Shown: piece after piece, positions 37,530 through 46,735 of the stretch
Layout: the number at the start of each line of letters is the position of its first letter
Position numbering within the stretch: position 1 is the stretch's first letter
Assembly: GCA_030765455.1 (NCBI GenBank)
Contig: JAVCCM010000108.1
Span: 1 to 64,000, forward strand
Length of the DNA: 64,000 nucleotides
Direction: 5' to 3'
DNA from: Candidatus Electryonea clarkiae
GTDB taxonomy: Bacteria > Electryoneota > Electryoneia > Electryoneales > Electryoneaceae
Program-made: the position numbers and the translations under genes
Notes under the pieces: generated by a model
The model's input: only the letters and a program-made list of their open reading frames with translations
Databases searched by the model: none
Told to the model about the DNA's origin: nothing

Positions 37530-38717
37530 TTATGGTTTCCTGTGGAAACGTATTGTATTTGAAATAATTGATGGGTCTTCACTTAATCCCATCGCTTCTA
37601 TGCCTGCTGCGTCATAAACTTCGTACATCAAGTCTTCGGCTGATCCATCGTACCAGACCATGTATTCCGTCACATTGCCTGCACGCTTTAAAAGTTTCAG
37701 GTCATTAGTGATATCACCCAGCGATTTTTTAATCTTTCCGACCTCTCCAAAGCTGAAATCAGTAAAAATTACTTTAACCGGTTTCCCGTTTTTGACAAAA
37801 TCCCGCCAGAACATAGTTAAACGATCCATGACGGTATTCATAGCGCTGTTCATCGCCTGGTCAATTCCGGCTGCAATGCTCGCTCCAGAGCTGGAGAGTG
37901 CCATAGGTTCTGAAAATCCTTGTCCTGAACCAATGAATTCTCCGGTCATTACTGTGTATGAGCCAATAGTCAGGATAACCTTGTAAGTTGTGGTTCCGGC
38001 ATACGAACCTTTATCGATCTTCGCGACTATTTTTACAAAAATATCCGCGGGGGTATTTCTCGCAATCTGCAAAGCCGGGTCTTCTTCATCCTCACCTGCA
38101 GTACTGGATTTCATCTTCGCCAGCATCTCTTCATCCGCTTCTGCCGCCATCGCTTCGTCCTGACCGACAGTAGGGATTCCCTGATCTTCAAAAAATGCCC
38201 TGACACGTGTATAGAAAAGCTCTTTCCACTCTGCTGCTTCCGGCGAAGAAGCGTCAAGATCGAGGTAAGGCATGATAGTAAACCTGTCCAGAGCTTTTCG
38301 AGTTTCCTTTGCAGCGCTGACTACACCGAGATCGACAAGATTCTGCTGAATCAAGTCCTTGTTTATTATAGCAGAAATACCGATATGTTGTTTCTTGGCG
38401 TCATCAACATAATTTTTCGTGATATTATAATCGTTTACATATTTCATCGGTTCAGCGAGGAATTCAGCTTTAACCATGTCAAAAGCCTCACGTTCAACCT
38501 GGTCCCGAATGATTTCATTTACAACCATCTCCACCGCGTTCCGTACAGCATCACTGGTTGCAAGTTTAACTTTCTTTTTCTTCGCAATTCCAAATGCCTT
38601 GACTTTTACGGTTTTTTCGTCAATAACCTCGATTTGAGCCAATGCCTGCATGGCGAAACAGAGCATCATTGAGATTACGACAAGCAAAGATATTATGGCT
38701 GGATTACGTTTCATCAC
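37530..38717 (-). CDS. Secreted protein with FlgT/LPP20-like N-terminus
   Basis: A 395-residue exported protein with a signal peptide (hydrophobic about 8-25, ending AQA-like in MQALAQIEV). The N-terminal region VKVKAFGIAKKKKVKLATSD, AVRNAVEMVV and YVNDYNI repeats the layout of its neighbour, though sequence identity is low. The middle is acidic (about 195-220, EDEEDP). The centre includes NTPADIFVKIVAKIDKGSYA and a Ser/Gly/Ala-rich region. No enzymatic motif was recognised. First gene of the pair, with an AGGATAA-type site before the ATG. Confidence 0.6.
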   Translation of the reverse strand: MMKRNPAIISLLVVISMMLCFAMQALAQIEVIDEKTVKVKAFGIAKKKKVKLATSDAVRNAVEMVVNEIIRDQVEREAFDMVKAEFLAEPMKYVNDYNITKNYVDDAKKQHIGISAIINKDLIQQNLVDLGVVSAAKETRKALDRFTIMPYLDLDASSPEAAEWKELFYTRVRAFFEDQGIPTVGQDEAMAAEADEEMLAKMKSSTAGEDEEDPALQIARNTPADIFVKIVAKIDKGSYAGTTTYKVILTIGSYTVMTGEFIGSGQGFSEPMALSSSGASIAAGIDQAMNSAMNTVMDRLTMFWRDFVKNGKPVKVIFTDFSFGEVGKIKKSLGDITNDLKLLKRAGNVTEYMVWYDGSAEDLMYEVYDAAGIEAMGLSEDPSIISNTIRFHRKP

Positions 38718-39304
38718 TTTTATCCTCCCTATGCATTTTATCTAAATAAGAATACCGACTCGTTCTTTTTACCAGGAGATGAAATTACATCTGCAATGTA
38801 TTACTTTATATAAAGATTTTATTTATCAGTAATAGACTACAGATAACCGATTATAGTTGTTTTTGAGATATTATCAAATCCCTATCATAGCAAGTTATCT
38901 CTTCGACCAATGATATCCAACACTTTCAAACCTGTAGAACATTTTTTTCCAGTCTCGCAGGGACGTCAATTACAACACTGTGGTTGTTCAGCAACAGCAA
39001 ATATATGTTAAGTATATGATAAATATTATATTGAAGATTTTATAGCTGATTTAATTTCTTCTATTTCGTTTTAAAAGCAACTATCGAGCCAATATCCTAT
39101 AGTCGAACTCTGTCAAATAAGAATCAACGACAACAAGGATGCACGGAAATGCGGGAGTATTTCTTAGCGTCTTTGCGCCTTTGCGTGAGATAAATTATTA
39201 GGAAATTTAGAAAGCCATTCATGCTGAATAAACATAAAATATTCTGGATTTATCATTTTATTGGCTGTAAGTTCAGATAGTAATTATCAATTTAAGGTTG
39301 AAGA
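38718..39304. other. 587-base gap between divergent genes
   Basis: No ORF is convincing here. The gap is AT-rich and must hold promoters for both flanking genes, but none stands out. At 39163-39190 is a fragment reading CTTAGCGTCTTTGCGC then CTTTGCGTGAGA, a stretch that recurs in intergenic DNA of many unrelated environmental genomes. Confidence 0.5.
39163..39190 (+). repeat. Dispersed CTTTGCGCCTTTGCGTGAGA-type repeat
   Basis: A 28-base stretch, TTAGCGTCTTTGCGCC followed by TTTGCGTGAGAT, in an otherwise featureless gap. I recognise it from intergenic regions of distant bacteria; only one copy is in this window. The internal TTTGCG direct repeat is visible. Confidence 0.4.
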
Positions 39305-39829
39305 TTGAATAAGAAAACCAAAAACCAGGAAGCTGATGATAGAATTGTAGTTCCTCCAGGTGATCCGTTCGTAAGACAAAGTTCAAAGAATCTTACAATT
39401 AGTTCTAAGCCAAAGAAAAGCTCTATACTTGAAATAAACAGGCAACTGGACATTAAAAGTGGATCCCAGAAACTCAGGGAGCATCGGAGAAAATCAATTG
39501 TGATAGGTGGGATGTTCGCAGCGCTCGCTTTCTTGCTCTATTTTGGATTTATGGCTACTTCACCAAAACTTATTGTTCACCTGAAAGGTGGAGAAGGTAC
39601 TGTATTAATAGATGGTAATATTGCCGGAAAAACGGGTGAAAGGATTGAAAATCTCACAATAGGACGACATATCGTAAAAGTAATTACAGGGGATAGCAAC
39701 CAGATTGTGATGCCGGAGCAAAAAGAAATTGATTTGACATACGGACTGAAATTGAGAGCAATCGGTTTCAAGATTATTGATATTCAGAACCTAAGAAATA
39801 ATAATGATTCACCGTTGGAATCCAAATAA
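39305..39829 (+). CDS. Single-pass membrane protein with PEGA-like domain
   Basis: A 174-residue protein of unknown function. Residues 1-60 are polar, basic and probably cytoplasmic (SKPKKSSILEINRQLDIKSG). One transmembrane helix spans about 65-84 (IVIGGMFAALAFLLYFGFMA). The outer part has GEGTVLIDGNIAGKTGERIE and LTIGRHIVKV, which follow the PEGA pattern of short beta-repeats. The start is a TTG at 39305 after AAGGTTGAAGA. It lies 194 bases before buk and is not obviously in that operon. Confidence 0.6.
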   Translation: MNKKTKNQEADDRIVVPPGDPFVRQSSKNLTISSKPKKSSILEINRQLDIKSGSQKLREHRRKSIVIGGMFAALAFLLYFGFMATSPKLIVHLKGGEGTVLIDGNIAGKTGERIENLTIGRHIVKVITGDSNQIVMPEQKEIDLTYGLKLRAIGFKIIDIQNLRNNNDSPLESK

Positions 39830-39960
39830 TAAACTATGCAAATACAGAGATGAATCCTCTAATACCTTTTCAGCATTTGAATATAATATTACTCCCATCC
39901 TCGTTAGTATTAATTGTTGTTTATAAAGATTATAAGCAGAGCGTACCTGCCTAAATATAT

Positions 39961-39992
39961 TTTGCTTTGCCCAACTCAAATCCCTATCTTTG
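39961..39992 (+). promoter_or_regulatory. Bacteroidetes-type promoter of the buk-iorAB operon
   Basis: TTTG at 39961-39964, a 20-base spacer, then TATCTTTG at 39985-39992. This exactly matches the Bacteroidetes primary sigma consensus (TTTG, 19-21 bases, TAnnTTTG). Transcription would start near 39998, giving a short leader with GAGGAG at 40016-40021 before the ATG at 40024. It is the only perfect match I found upstream of a gene in this window. Confidence 0.5.
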
Positions 39993-40023
39993 TACTCCTG
40001 TTCACAAACCATTTTGAGGAGAA

Positions 40024-41094
40024 ATGATGAAGGAGAGTATCCTTGTAATAAATCCTGGCTCTACTTCGACAAAAATTACAATCTTTGACGGCGATACTGA
40101 GGTATGGAAAACCATAATCCGCCACAATCGTGATGAATTACAGGAATTCAGCAGGATTATTGATCAACTGGATTACAGGTTTGGTCGAATATCCGATTCA
40201 ATACCAGAGGAGTTAAGCAATAACTGGATTGCAGTCGTTGGACGCGGTGGATTGATGCAACCCTGTGAAGGTGGTACATATTATATTAATAACATCATGT
40301 TGAGGGACGTTGCAGAATCCAATTGGGGTGAACATGCAAGTAATTTAGGATGTATGCTTGCAGACCGCTTTGCAGCTATGGCAGGAGTTCAGGCATTTAT
40401 TGTGGATCCTGTCACAACTGATGAATTCGAGGATGTTTCAAGAATAAGCGGTGTTCCAGGTATTGAAAGAAAAAGCAGGGCTCATGCGCTGAATATTAAA
40501 GCCACAGCCCGAAAAGCCGCAGGGGAATTGGAGATATCCTTTGAATTATCTCGATTTGTGGTTGCTCATATGGGGGGAGGAATTTCGATTGCAGCATTAA
40601 AGGATGGACGTATTTCGGATGTAAACGACGCTATTCTGGGTATGGGACCGTTCAGCCCCGAACGTGCTGGAGCATTACCGTTAGCGGGCGTGATAGACCT
40701 TGTAGAAAGCGAAGGAAAACAAAGAGCTATAGAGATTTTCAGTCATGAAAGTGGATTTGCCGGATATTTTAATACTTCCAGCCTTGAAGATATTGAAACT
40801 ATGATAGCTGAAGGTGACAAGCAGGCAGAGCTTATCTGGGAAGCTATGATTTACCAGGTTGCAAAAGAAATTGGCGCTATGGCTGCTTCGCTAAATGGAA
40901 TAATTGATGGGATCATTTTGACTGGTGGTCTGGTTAATTCAAAAAAGTTCATGAAGAGATTGGTTGAAAAAGTGTCGTTCCTCGGACAAATATTCGTTTA
41001 TCCCGGTGAAGAGGAAATGAAAGCACTCGCTGAAGGAGCGTTAAGGGTTTTCAGGGGTGAAGAGTCGGCGAAACATTATGGAGAAAGTAAGTGA
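40024..41094 (+). CDS. buk: Butyrate kinase
   Basis: A 356-residue acetokinase-family enzyme making ATP from acyl phosphate. The first phosphate loop is LVINPGSTSTKITIFDG; other motifs are VAHMGGGISIAALKDGRISD, GFAGYFNTSSLEDIETMI and IDGIILTGGLVNSKKF. The start has GAGGAGAA upstream. It overlaps iorA by four bases. Being coupled to IorAB suggests its substrate may be a branched-chain or aryl acyl phosphate rather than butyryl phosphate; no phosphotransacylase gene is visible. Confidence 0.93.
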   Translation: MMKESILVINPGSTSTKITIFDGDTEVWKTIIRHNRDELQEFSRIIDQLDYRFGRISDSIPEELSNNWIAVVGRGGLMQPCEGGTYYINNIMLRDVAESNWGEHASNLGCMLADRFAAMAGVQAFIVDPVTTDEFEDVSRISGVPGIERKSRAHALNIKATARKAAGELEISFELSRFVVAHMGGGISIAALKDGRISDVNDAILGMGPFSPERAGALPLAGVIDLVESEGKQRAIEIFSHESGFAGYFNTSSLEDIETMIAEGDKQAELIWEAMIYQVAKEIGAMAASLNGIIDGIILTGGLVNSKKFMKRLVEKVSFLGQIFVYPGEEEMKALAEGALRVFRGEESAKHYGESK

Positions 41095-42884
41095 AAGAAA
41101 ACAATAAAGTTCTACTTTTTGGAAATGAAGCAATTGCTCATGGTGCGCGCGAAGCAGGTGTATATTTCGCATCAGCCTATCCGGGTACACCATCCACAGA
41201 GATTCTCGAGGTCTTCAGCAAGTTTCCTGGAATATTTGCTAAATGGTCACCGAATGAAAAAGTAGCAATGGAAGTAGGTATCGGCTCAAGTTTAACCGGT
41301 ACTCGCACACTCGTGACAATGAAACATGTAGGTATGAATGTGGCTATGGATCCACTAATGACTTTCACCTATACAGGCGTTGTCGGTGGATTCGTCCTGG
41401 TCTGTGCTGATGATCCGGGTATGCATTCAAGCCAAAACGAACAGGACAACAGGATACTTGGCAAGTTCGCTAAAATGCCGATACTTGAACCATCAGATTG
41501 CCAGGAAGCGCATGATTTTACAATCCTTGGATATGAACTTTCCGAACGCTTCAATACACCAGTAATGCTCCATGAAACAACTCGTATCGCTCATGCAAAA
41601 GGTCTTGTACAACTTGGCGAATGGCAAGAGCCGGTCAGAGGTGAACATATAGAACGTGATTACCAAAGATTTGTAATGATGCCCATGTTCGCGAAGGCTC
41701 GTCATACTTTTGCGGAGAACCGCACAATACAACTGGCAAAATTCTCAAATGAATGGGAAGGCAATGCCCTCGAGTTCAACAGCAAAGATATTGGTATTGT
41801 TACAAGTGGAATTGCTTACCAGTACATTAAAGAGTTGCTCCCGGATGCAAGTTTTCTGAAAGTAGGAATGCCATTCCCATTTCCAACAGAGAAAGCTCGT
41901 CAACTGGCAGACCATGTCAAACGTATCATAGTTGTCGAGGAACTGGAACCATTCATTGAAGAAGAGTTATTAATCGCCGGTATAAAATGCGAAGGCAAGA
42001 AGTATTTCTCCCGTGAAGGAGAACTCAATCTTGATATCGTTCATCAGGGACTTTATGAGGCTGGCATAGCTTCAAAACCTGCTAAAATGCCAACTCCGGC
42101 TGATGTAGTCTCACGTCCCCCGGTTCTATGTGCAGGTTGCCCGCACCGCGGAATTGATATGGCGTTGAAAAAAGTCAATGCGGACATATTCGGTGATATT
42201 GGGTGCTACACTTTGTCGGCACTTGCTCCTTTAAATACTATGCATACCTGTTTTTGCATGGGTGCAAGCATCGGAAATGCTATTGGGGTAGCATTGACAC
42301 AAACAAACGCCAAGCATCCTCCGATTGCAATGATTGGTGACAGCACCTTCCTGCACAGTGGACTTACCGGACTGTTGGACATGGTTTATTCACAAGCCAA
42401 TGCGACCCTGGTTATTATTGATAACAGGATAACGGCAATGACCGGTGGACAGGAAAACCCGGGTTCCGGTCATGATCTTATGGGGAACGAAGCGCCAAAA
42501 GTGAATTTCGAGAAAATCATTAGTTCACTGGGTATAGAAAAAATTGTGAATGTTGATACTTACAAGTTTGATGAAGCTGTTGAGCGAGTTAAGGAAGCTA
42601 TTGATTTTGAAGGTCCATCTGTAATAATTGCCCGCCAGGCTTGTGCGCTTTTCCCCAGCAAGTTGAAGCCAGAACCCTATTTCATCGAGGAAGATTGCAA
42701 CGGTTGTGGAGCATGTCTTCGAATAGGGTGTCCTGCAATATCTATATCAGGTGAAAAGACAGACAAAGGTCTGGACAAAGCTATCATTGATGCTGGCGCG
42801 TGTACCGGTTGCACATTATGCGTCCAGATTTGTCCAATCGATGTTATATTTCCTGTGAAGGAAGCTGAGGAGATTAAAGTATGA
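41091..42884 (+). CDS. iorA: Indolepyruvate ferredoxin oxidoreductase, alpha subunit
   Basis: A 597-residue TPP enzyme that oxidatively decarboxylates aromatic 2-oxoacids to aryl-acetyl-CoA, reducing ferredoxin. The N-terminal half carries GTPSTEILEVFSKF; the TPP-binding half has CAGCPHRGIDMALKK, GDIGCYTLSALAPL and MIGDSTFLHSGLTGLLD. The C-terminus has two 4Fe-4S motifs: CNGCGACLRIGCP (about 535) and CTGCTLCVQICP (about 570). It starts at GTG, overlapping buk, and ends overlapping iorB by four bases. Its length fits the family. Confidence 0.95.
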   Translation: MKENNKVLLFGNEAIAHGAREAGVYFASAYPGTPSTEILEVFSKFPGIFAKWSPNEKVAMEVGIGSSLTGTRTLVTMKHVGMNVAMDPLMTFTYTGVVGGFVLVCADDPGMHSSQNEQDNRILGKFAKMPILEPSDCQEAHDFTILGYELSERFNTPVMLHETTRIAHAKGLVQLGEWQEPVRGEHIERDYQRFVMMPMFAKARHTFAENRTIQLAKFSNEWEGNALEFNSKDIGIVTSGIAYQYIKELLPDASFLKVGMPFPFPTEKARQLADHVKRIIVVEELEPFIEEELLIAGIKCEGKKYFSREGELNLDIVHQGLYEAGIASKPAKMPTPADVVSRPPVLCAGCPHRGIDMALKKVNADIFGDIGCYTLSALAPLNTMHTCFCMGASIGNAIGVALTQTNAKHPPIAMIGDSTFLHSGLTGLLDMVYSQANATLVIIDNRITAMTGGQENPGSGHDLMGNEAPKVNFEKIISSLGIEKIVNVDTYKFDEAVERVKEAIDFEGPSVIIARQACALFPSKLKPEPYFIEEDCNGCGACLRIGCPAISISGEKTDKGLDKAIIDAGACTGCTLCVQICPIDVIFPVKEAEEIKV

Positions 42885-43474
42885 ATTCCGATAATATCAC
42901 GAATGTACTAATAGTAGGTGTTGGCGGTCAGGGTGTTATACTCGCTTCGAATATTCTGTGTGAGGTCGCTTTGCAATCAGGTTATGACGTTAAGAAATCA
43001 GAAGTTCACGGAATGAGCCAACGTGGGGGAGTGGTGACAAGCCATGTAAGATTCGGCGCAAAGATTTACAGTGCCTTGATAGCCTCCGGAGCGGCAGATG
43101 CAATGCTGGCATTTGAAGCGTCTGAAGCAATGCGTTTTGCTCATGAAGTGAAAAAAGGTGGAACGCTCTACGCTTCTTTACAAACCATCAAGCCTCCATC
43201 AGGAGGCGGTAAAAAGGCTAAGAAGTATCCGGATAATCCTCTTGGTGATGCAAAGGATTTTTGCGCTGGAACTGTTGTGCCTATAGACGCTGAAAAAATT
43301 GCGAACGAACTTGGAAACTCCCGGCTGACCAATACAATTTTATTGGGCGCTTTGTCAAAGGGACTGGAAATTGATGAAAATACCTGGGTGCAGGTGATAT
43401 CAAAAATGGTTCCACCAAAGACTATCGAATTGAATCTCGAAGCTTTTGCTCGCGGCAGGAGGGAAGCGCAGTAG
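42881..43474 (+). CDS. iorB: Indolepyruvate ferredoxin oxidoreductase, beta subunit
   Basis: A 197-residue partner of IorA, homologous to the gamma domain of pyruvate:ferredoxin oxidoreductases. Typical segments are VLIVGVGGQGVILASNILCE, EVHGMSQRGGVVTSHVRFG and FCAGTVVPIDAEKIANELG. The ATG overlaps the iorA stop, so the two subunits are translationally coupled. It is the last gene of the three-gene operon. Confidence 0.93.
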   Translation: MNSDNITNVLIVGVGGQGVILASNILCEVALQSGYDVKKSEVHGMSQRGGVVTSHVRFGAKIYSALIASGAADAMLAFEASEAMRFAHEVKKGGTLYASLQTIKPPSGGGKKAKKYPDNPLGDAKDFCAGTVVPIDAEKIANELGNSRLTNTILLGALSKGLEIDENTWVQVISKMVPPKTIELNLEAFARGRREAQ

Positions 43475-43534
43475 TTAATTAAGAATTTTAAATGATTTTA
43501 TTTAGAAGCTTGTGGGAAATAATCATTCACCGCC

Positions 43535-43568
43535 GTCATTGCGAGGTAGCGCAGCGACGAAGCAATCT
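43535..43568 (+). repeat. GTCATTGCGAGG...GAAGCAATCT repeat
   Basis: The sequence starts GTCATTGCGAGGTAGCGC and ends GACGAAGCAATCT. It is a single half-copy of a repeat extremely common between genes in environmental bacteria, and is related to the inner arms of the palindrome at 36246-36353. Confidence 0.7.
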
Positions 43569-43748
43569 GCTGAATTACAACAATCTAAAATGAAAACGAG
43601 CACATTTCTCTAAAAACAATAATCGCTATATGGAAACCGGTATGACAAATCATCCATTACCCGTATTTATTCCTGTCAACTCTTTCAAACTCGCAGAAAA
43701 TATTGTTACTTTATAGTACACTTCGTCAAATATGATTTGCCGAGAGAC

Positions 43749-43778
43749 TCACTCTTATCGAAAGTGTGCAACTTCAGC
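43749..43778 (+). repeat. Palindromic ATCGAAAGTG repeat, copy 1
   Basis: CTCACTCTTATCGAAAGTGT followed by GCAACTTCAG matches the repeat at 52022-52051 with a few changes. It overlaps the extended 5' end of the CotH frame, which supports the downstream start at 43820. Confidence 0.5.
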
Positions 43779-43819
43779 AACTCGTTTTAGTATTAGTAAT
43801 AGACTATTCTTATACACGA

Positions 43820-46495
43820 ATGCACAAAGTTCATAAGGAACAATTCTTGTTCAAGAAGAATATCAGCATTTTATTTTTATTAGTCCTCTGTGGAAACCAT
43901 TTGATTTCCAGCGCTTCCGCACAGATTCTCACTCTTCCCACATACCATTTAAGAATAAGCGACGCTCATCTCGATAGCCTGAAAGATGATCCGTTCAATG
44001 ACGCCACTTATCCAGCCTTCTTAACATATGATGGTGAAAATTACCAGGTACGTCTTCGATTCAGGGGAACTACAGGACGTAACCAGCCGAAAAAATCATG
44101 GAAGATATTTTTTGATAATGATTATCCGGGTGATTTCAGTGAAATAAACCTTAACGCTGAATATCGTGACAAATCCTATAGCAGGAATTATCTAAGTATG
44201 GAACTGGCGAGGTTCAGCGGTCTTGAAGTGCCTGCCACAAGATTTGTTTCGCTTGTGATAAACGATACCTATTATGGTGTTTATGTAGAAATTGAGTCCC
44301 TTGACGGAGATTTCTTTGACCGCCGGGATATACTTTCCGATGCTTTGTATAAAGCGGTCCGACACGGCGCGCGATTCACCCCGATGCTAAACAGCGAAGA
44401 TCTGACTCTTAACTATGAACCGAAGAAAACTTTTATAGGGTCGCTGGATTCATTGAATGCTCGTTTCACATTCATCCAATACGGAAAACCTGAAGAGATA
44501 CCAGAAGTCCTGGTGCAATGGATGGAAATCGACAACATCCTGAAGAACTTTGCATTAAACCTGGTTATCGCAAACCGCGACGGCTCTACCAAGAATTATT
44601 ACCTGAACATTGATGATCAAGGAATTTGGACGATGTACCCCTGGGACGCGGATGCAACCTGGGGTAACAACTGGGAGGGTGAATTTATTGGCAGACATGA
44701 AACTCTTAATTTTAGCGGACTGGTTCATAATGCCTTGCTCAACCGTTTGATCTCCAATCCCGAGTGGCGTGAACGGCTGATGGAGATTATTAATAACATG
44801 GCAAGCAGCGGCTTCGATCACATTTTGAATACCCTGCAGGACGCAAAAGATGAAATCAGCAATGATGTTTACCAGGACTATATGAAAATTGCTGATAATG
44901 CAGACTTTGATGCTGATACAGATAGCTTGGTCAACTTTATTGAAGCGAGAAGAGTTGTATTGGATAATTTCGACTGGTTTCATCGTCATGACCTCGATGA
45001 TAGCAGGGCATTAAAATCATACGTTTCAAGTATGGAAGAAACTGTGATAATTGAGGCTAAAACGTTTGAGCCTGTTCAATGGATCAATAGTACCCTGATT
45101 GACCGCACCGGTGGTGAATTTCGTGTGATTTTGCGCGATAATGGAGAAAGCCCTGACGATCTCGCGAATGACCTGGTTTATTCCGGGGAAATCTCATTAT
45201 CAGGAATGCAGCCCCCGGTATATTATGGTTTCTGGATCAACTCCACGAGTGAGGAAGCTTATCCATGCCCGCCTTCCGGGTGGTTCCTTTTTAATTATTA
45301 CCCGGTCAGCCTTCCCTCAATTCATCTTGATCCAAATCCGCCGTTAGAGGGAGAAATATCTATCGGATCAGTTGTTCTGGGAGAATTCAGCGGTTCTTTT
45401 CTAATACCGGTTACCAATGTAACAGATTTACGAAGGAATCTCTCAGGATGTGTAATAAGGCTTGGACATGACCACAAGCTATTAAGATTACCGGAATTAG
45501 AAACAATGGAACCGGGCGATACAATCTGGATCACCAACCAGTCGGAAATGCTTGACGTCCTGCTGTTTGACTACAAACTTGTCGGTGATTTCCCGTTTAA
45601 ACCTGGGGTTGGAGATACAATCTTCCTGGAGACCTCCAACGGATCATTTATTTCATCTCACGCGGTAGAAGAGATTGATAACCTGGTAGAGCGGGTCAGC
45701 CAGGTAGTTATCAATGAGATTAATTATAACAGCGCCGACAGTTTTGATACCGGTGACTGGATCGAGATTTTTGCCCGTTCAGGTGACCATGACCTGTCTG
45801 ATTGGGTTCTTAGCGATAACAATGCGGCTCATGCTTATTCATTTCCTGCTAACCTGGAACTGAAAGATGGTGAATATCTTGTGATTGCAAGAGATACTAC
45901 CGCATTCGCAGAACTCTTTCCGGAAGTTCAAAATGTAATCGGTGGTGTTGATTTTGGATTCGGCGGTGGTGGGGACGAGGTTCGATTATGGGACTCTGAA
46001 GGACACCTGATAGATATAGTTAATTATGAAGATGGTTTACCGTGGCCCCCGGAACCTGATGGAACCGGACCGACACTTGAATTAAGCAACGCTATCTATC
46101 CAAACTTCGGACCTGATTACTGGGGCGCTGTTCAGGATACGAACTTTCACGGAACACCAGGGCAACGTAACTCGACATGGGTTCCGGGACCACCTGATCC
46201 GTTTTTCCCGCAACCCACCGGCTGGCAAATCACCGAAGCGTACCCGAATCCTTTTAATGATTATATCCGCATCCGCTACGCCGCTATGGAACGAGGAGAA
46301 TTGACCATTCATATCTACAACATCCTCGGACAACGAATCCGCACCCTGAAACCACAAGCCCCCGCAAAAGGAAAGTGGTACACCTCATGGGACGGAAAAT
46401 CAGAAACAGGCATCAACGCCGCATCAGGAATCTATTTCATCCAAATAGCCGCCCCAAACCATTCAAACATCCACAAAGCAGTCCTGATCAGATAA
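43820..46495 (+). CDS. CotH-kinase / lamin-tail-domain secreted protein with C-terminal sorting domain
   Basis: An 891-residue exported protein. Start ATG 43820 gives a long basic N-terminus and signal segment (ISILFLLVLCGNHLISSASA). The CotH domain (about 40-400) has RLRFRGTTGRNQPKKSWKIF, YYGVYVEIESLDGDFF and the metal-binding MYPWDADATWGNNW. CotH proteins are atypical kinases that phosphorylate secreted partners. Around 635-770 is a lamin-tail domain (VVINEINYNSAD, then WIEIF). The last 80 residues start EAYPNPFNDYIRIRY and end GIYFIQIAA, a type IX secretion-style sorting domain. The frame extends upstream to a GTG at 43766, but that part covers a repeat. Confidence 0.85.
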   Translation: MHKVHKEQFLFKKNISILFLLVLCGNHLISSASAQILTLPTYHLRISDAHLDSLKDDPFNDATYPAFLTYDGENYQVRLRFRGTTGRNQPKKSWKIFFDNDYPGDFSEINLNAEYRDKSYSRNYLSMELARFSGLEVPATRFVSLVINDTYYGVYVEIESLDGDFFDRRDILSDALYKAVRHGARFTPMLNSEDLTLNYEPKKTFIGSLDSLNARFTFIQYGKPEEIPEVLVQWMEIDNILKNFALNLVIANRDGSTKNYYLNIDDQGIWTMYPWDADATWGNNWEGEFIGRHETLNFSGLVHNALLNRLISNPEWRERLMEIINNMASSGFDHILNTLQDAKDEISNDVYQDYMKIADNADFDADTDSLVNFIEARRVVLDNFDWFHRHDLDDSRALKSYVSSMEETVIIEAKTFEPVQWINSTLIDRTGGEFRVILRDNGESPDDLANDLVYSGEISLSGMQPPVYYGFWINSTSEEAYPCPPSGWFLFNYYPVSLPSIHLDPNPPLEGEISIGSVVLGEFSGSFLIPVTNVTDLRRNLSGCVIRLGHDHKLLRLPELETMEPGDTIWITNQSEMLDVLLFDYKLVGDFPFKPGVGDTIFLETSNGSFISSHAVEEIDNLVERVSQVVINEINYNSADSFDTGDWIEIFARSGDHDLSDWVLSDNNAAHAYSFPANLELKDGEYLVIARDTTAFAELFPEVQNVIGGVDFGFGGGGDEVRLWDSEGHLIDIVNYEDGLPWPPEPDGTGPTLELSNAIYPNFGPDYWGAVQDTNFHGTPGQRNSTWVPGPPDPFFPQPTGWQITEAYPNPFNDYIRIRYAAMERGELTIHIYNILGQRIRTLKPQAPAKGKWYTSWDGKSETGINAASGIYFIQIAAPNHSNIHKAVLIR

Positions 46496-46514
46496 TATTA
46501 ATCCCAAAACAATA

Positions 46515-46608
46515 TGGGGGGGAGGGGGATAATTCTCTTTGTGAAATTGAGAATATATCGCTCATTTGTGGTCTGGGGTGGATTGGGTTGAGATTTTGGG
46601 TGATTCTT
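46515..46608 (+). repeat. G-rich dispersed repeat, copy 1
   Basis: It starts with a G-rich tract and continues through TTGTGAAATTGAGAATA, TTTGTGGTCTGGGGTGG and GATTTTGGGTGATT. It shares its first part with 47250-47321 and its last part with 49478-49505. The copies are imperfect, suggesting an old dispersed element placed right after gene ends. Confidence 0.4.
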
Positions 46609-46636
46609 ATGATTCTCGTAAATAATGCACCATGTT

Positions 46637-46662
46637 GTCATTCCCGCGAAGGCGGGAATCCA
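46637..46662. repeat. GTCATTCCCGCGAAGGCGGGAAT hairpin repeat
   Basis: TTCCCGC (46641-46647) and GCGGGAA (46652-46658) form a perfect 7-bp stem with a GAAG loop, bordered by GTCA and TCCA. It belongs to a very widespread family of short intergenic palindromes. Confidence 0.75.
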
Positions 46663-46735
46663 GTAATATTAACATTATAGCAGTGCTAACAAATAAATTC
46701 GCATGACTATAAGAATATCATTTGATACATGGGAA

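Larger units (their letters stand above)
43475..43819. other. Repeat-bearing gap upstream of the CotH gene
   Basis: No gene is supported here. It contains the GTCATTGCGAGG-type repeat at 43535-43568 and a palindromic ATCGAAAGTG-type repeat at 43749-43778. No clear promoter was identified. Confidence 0.5.
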
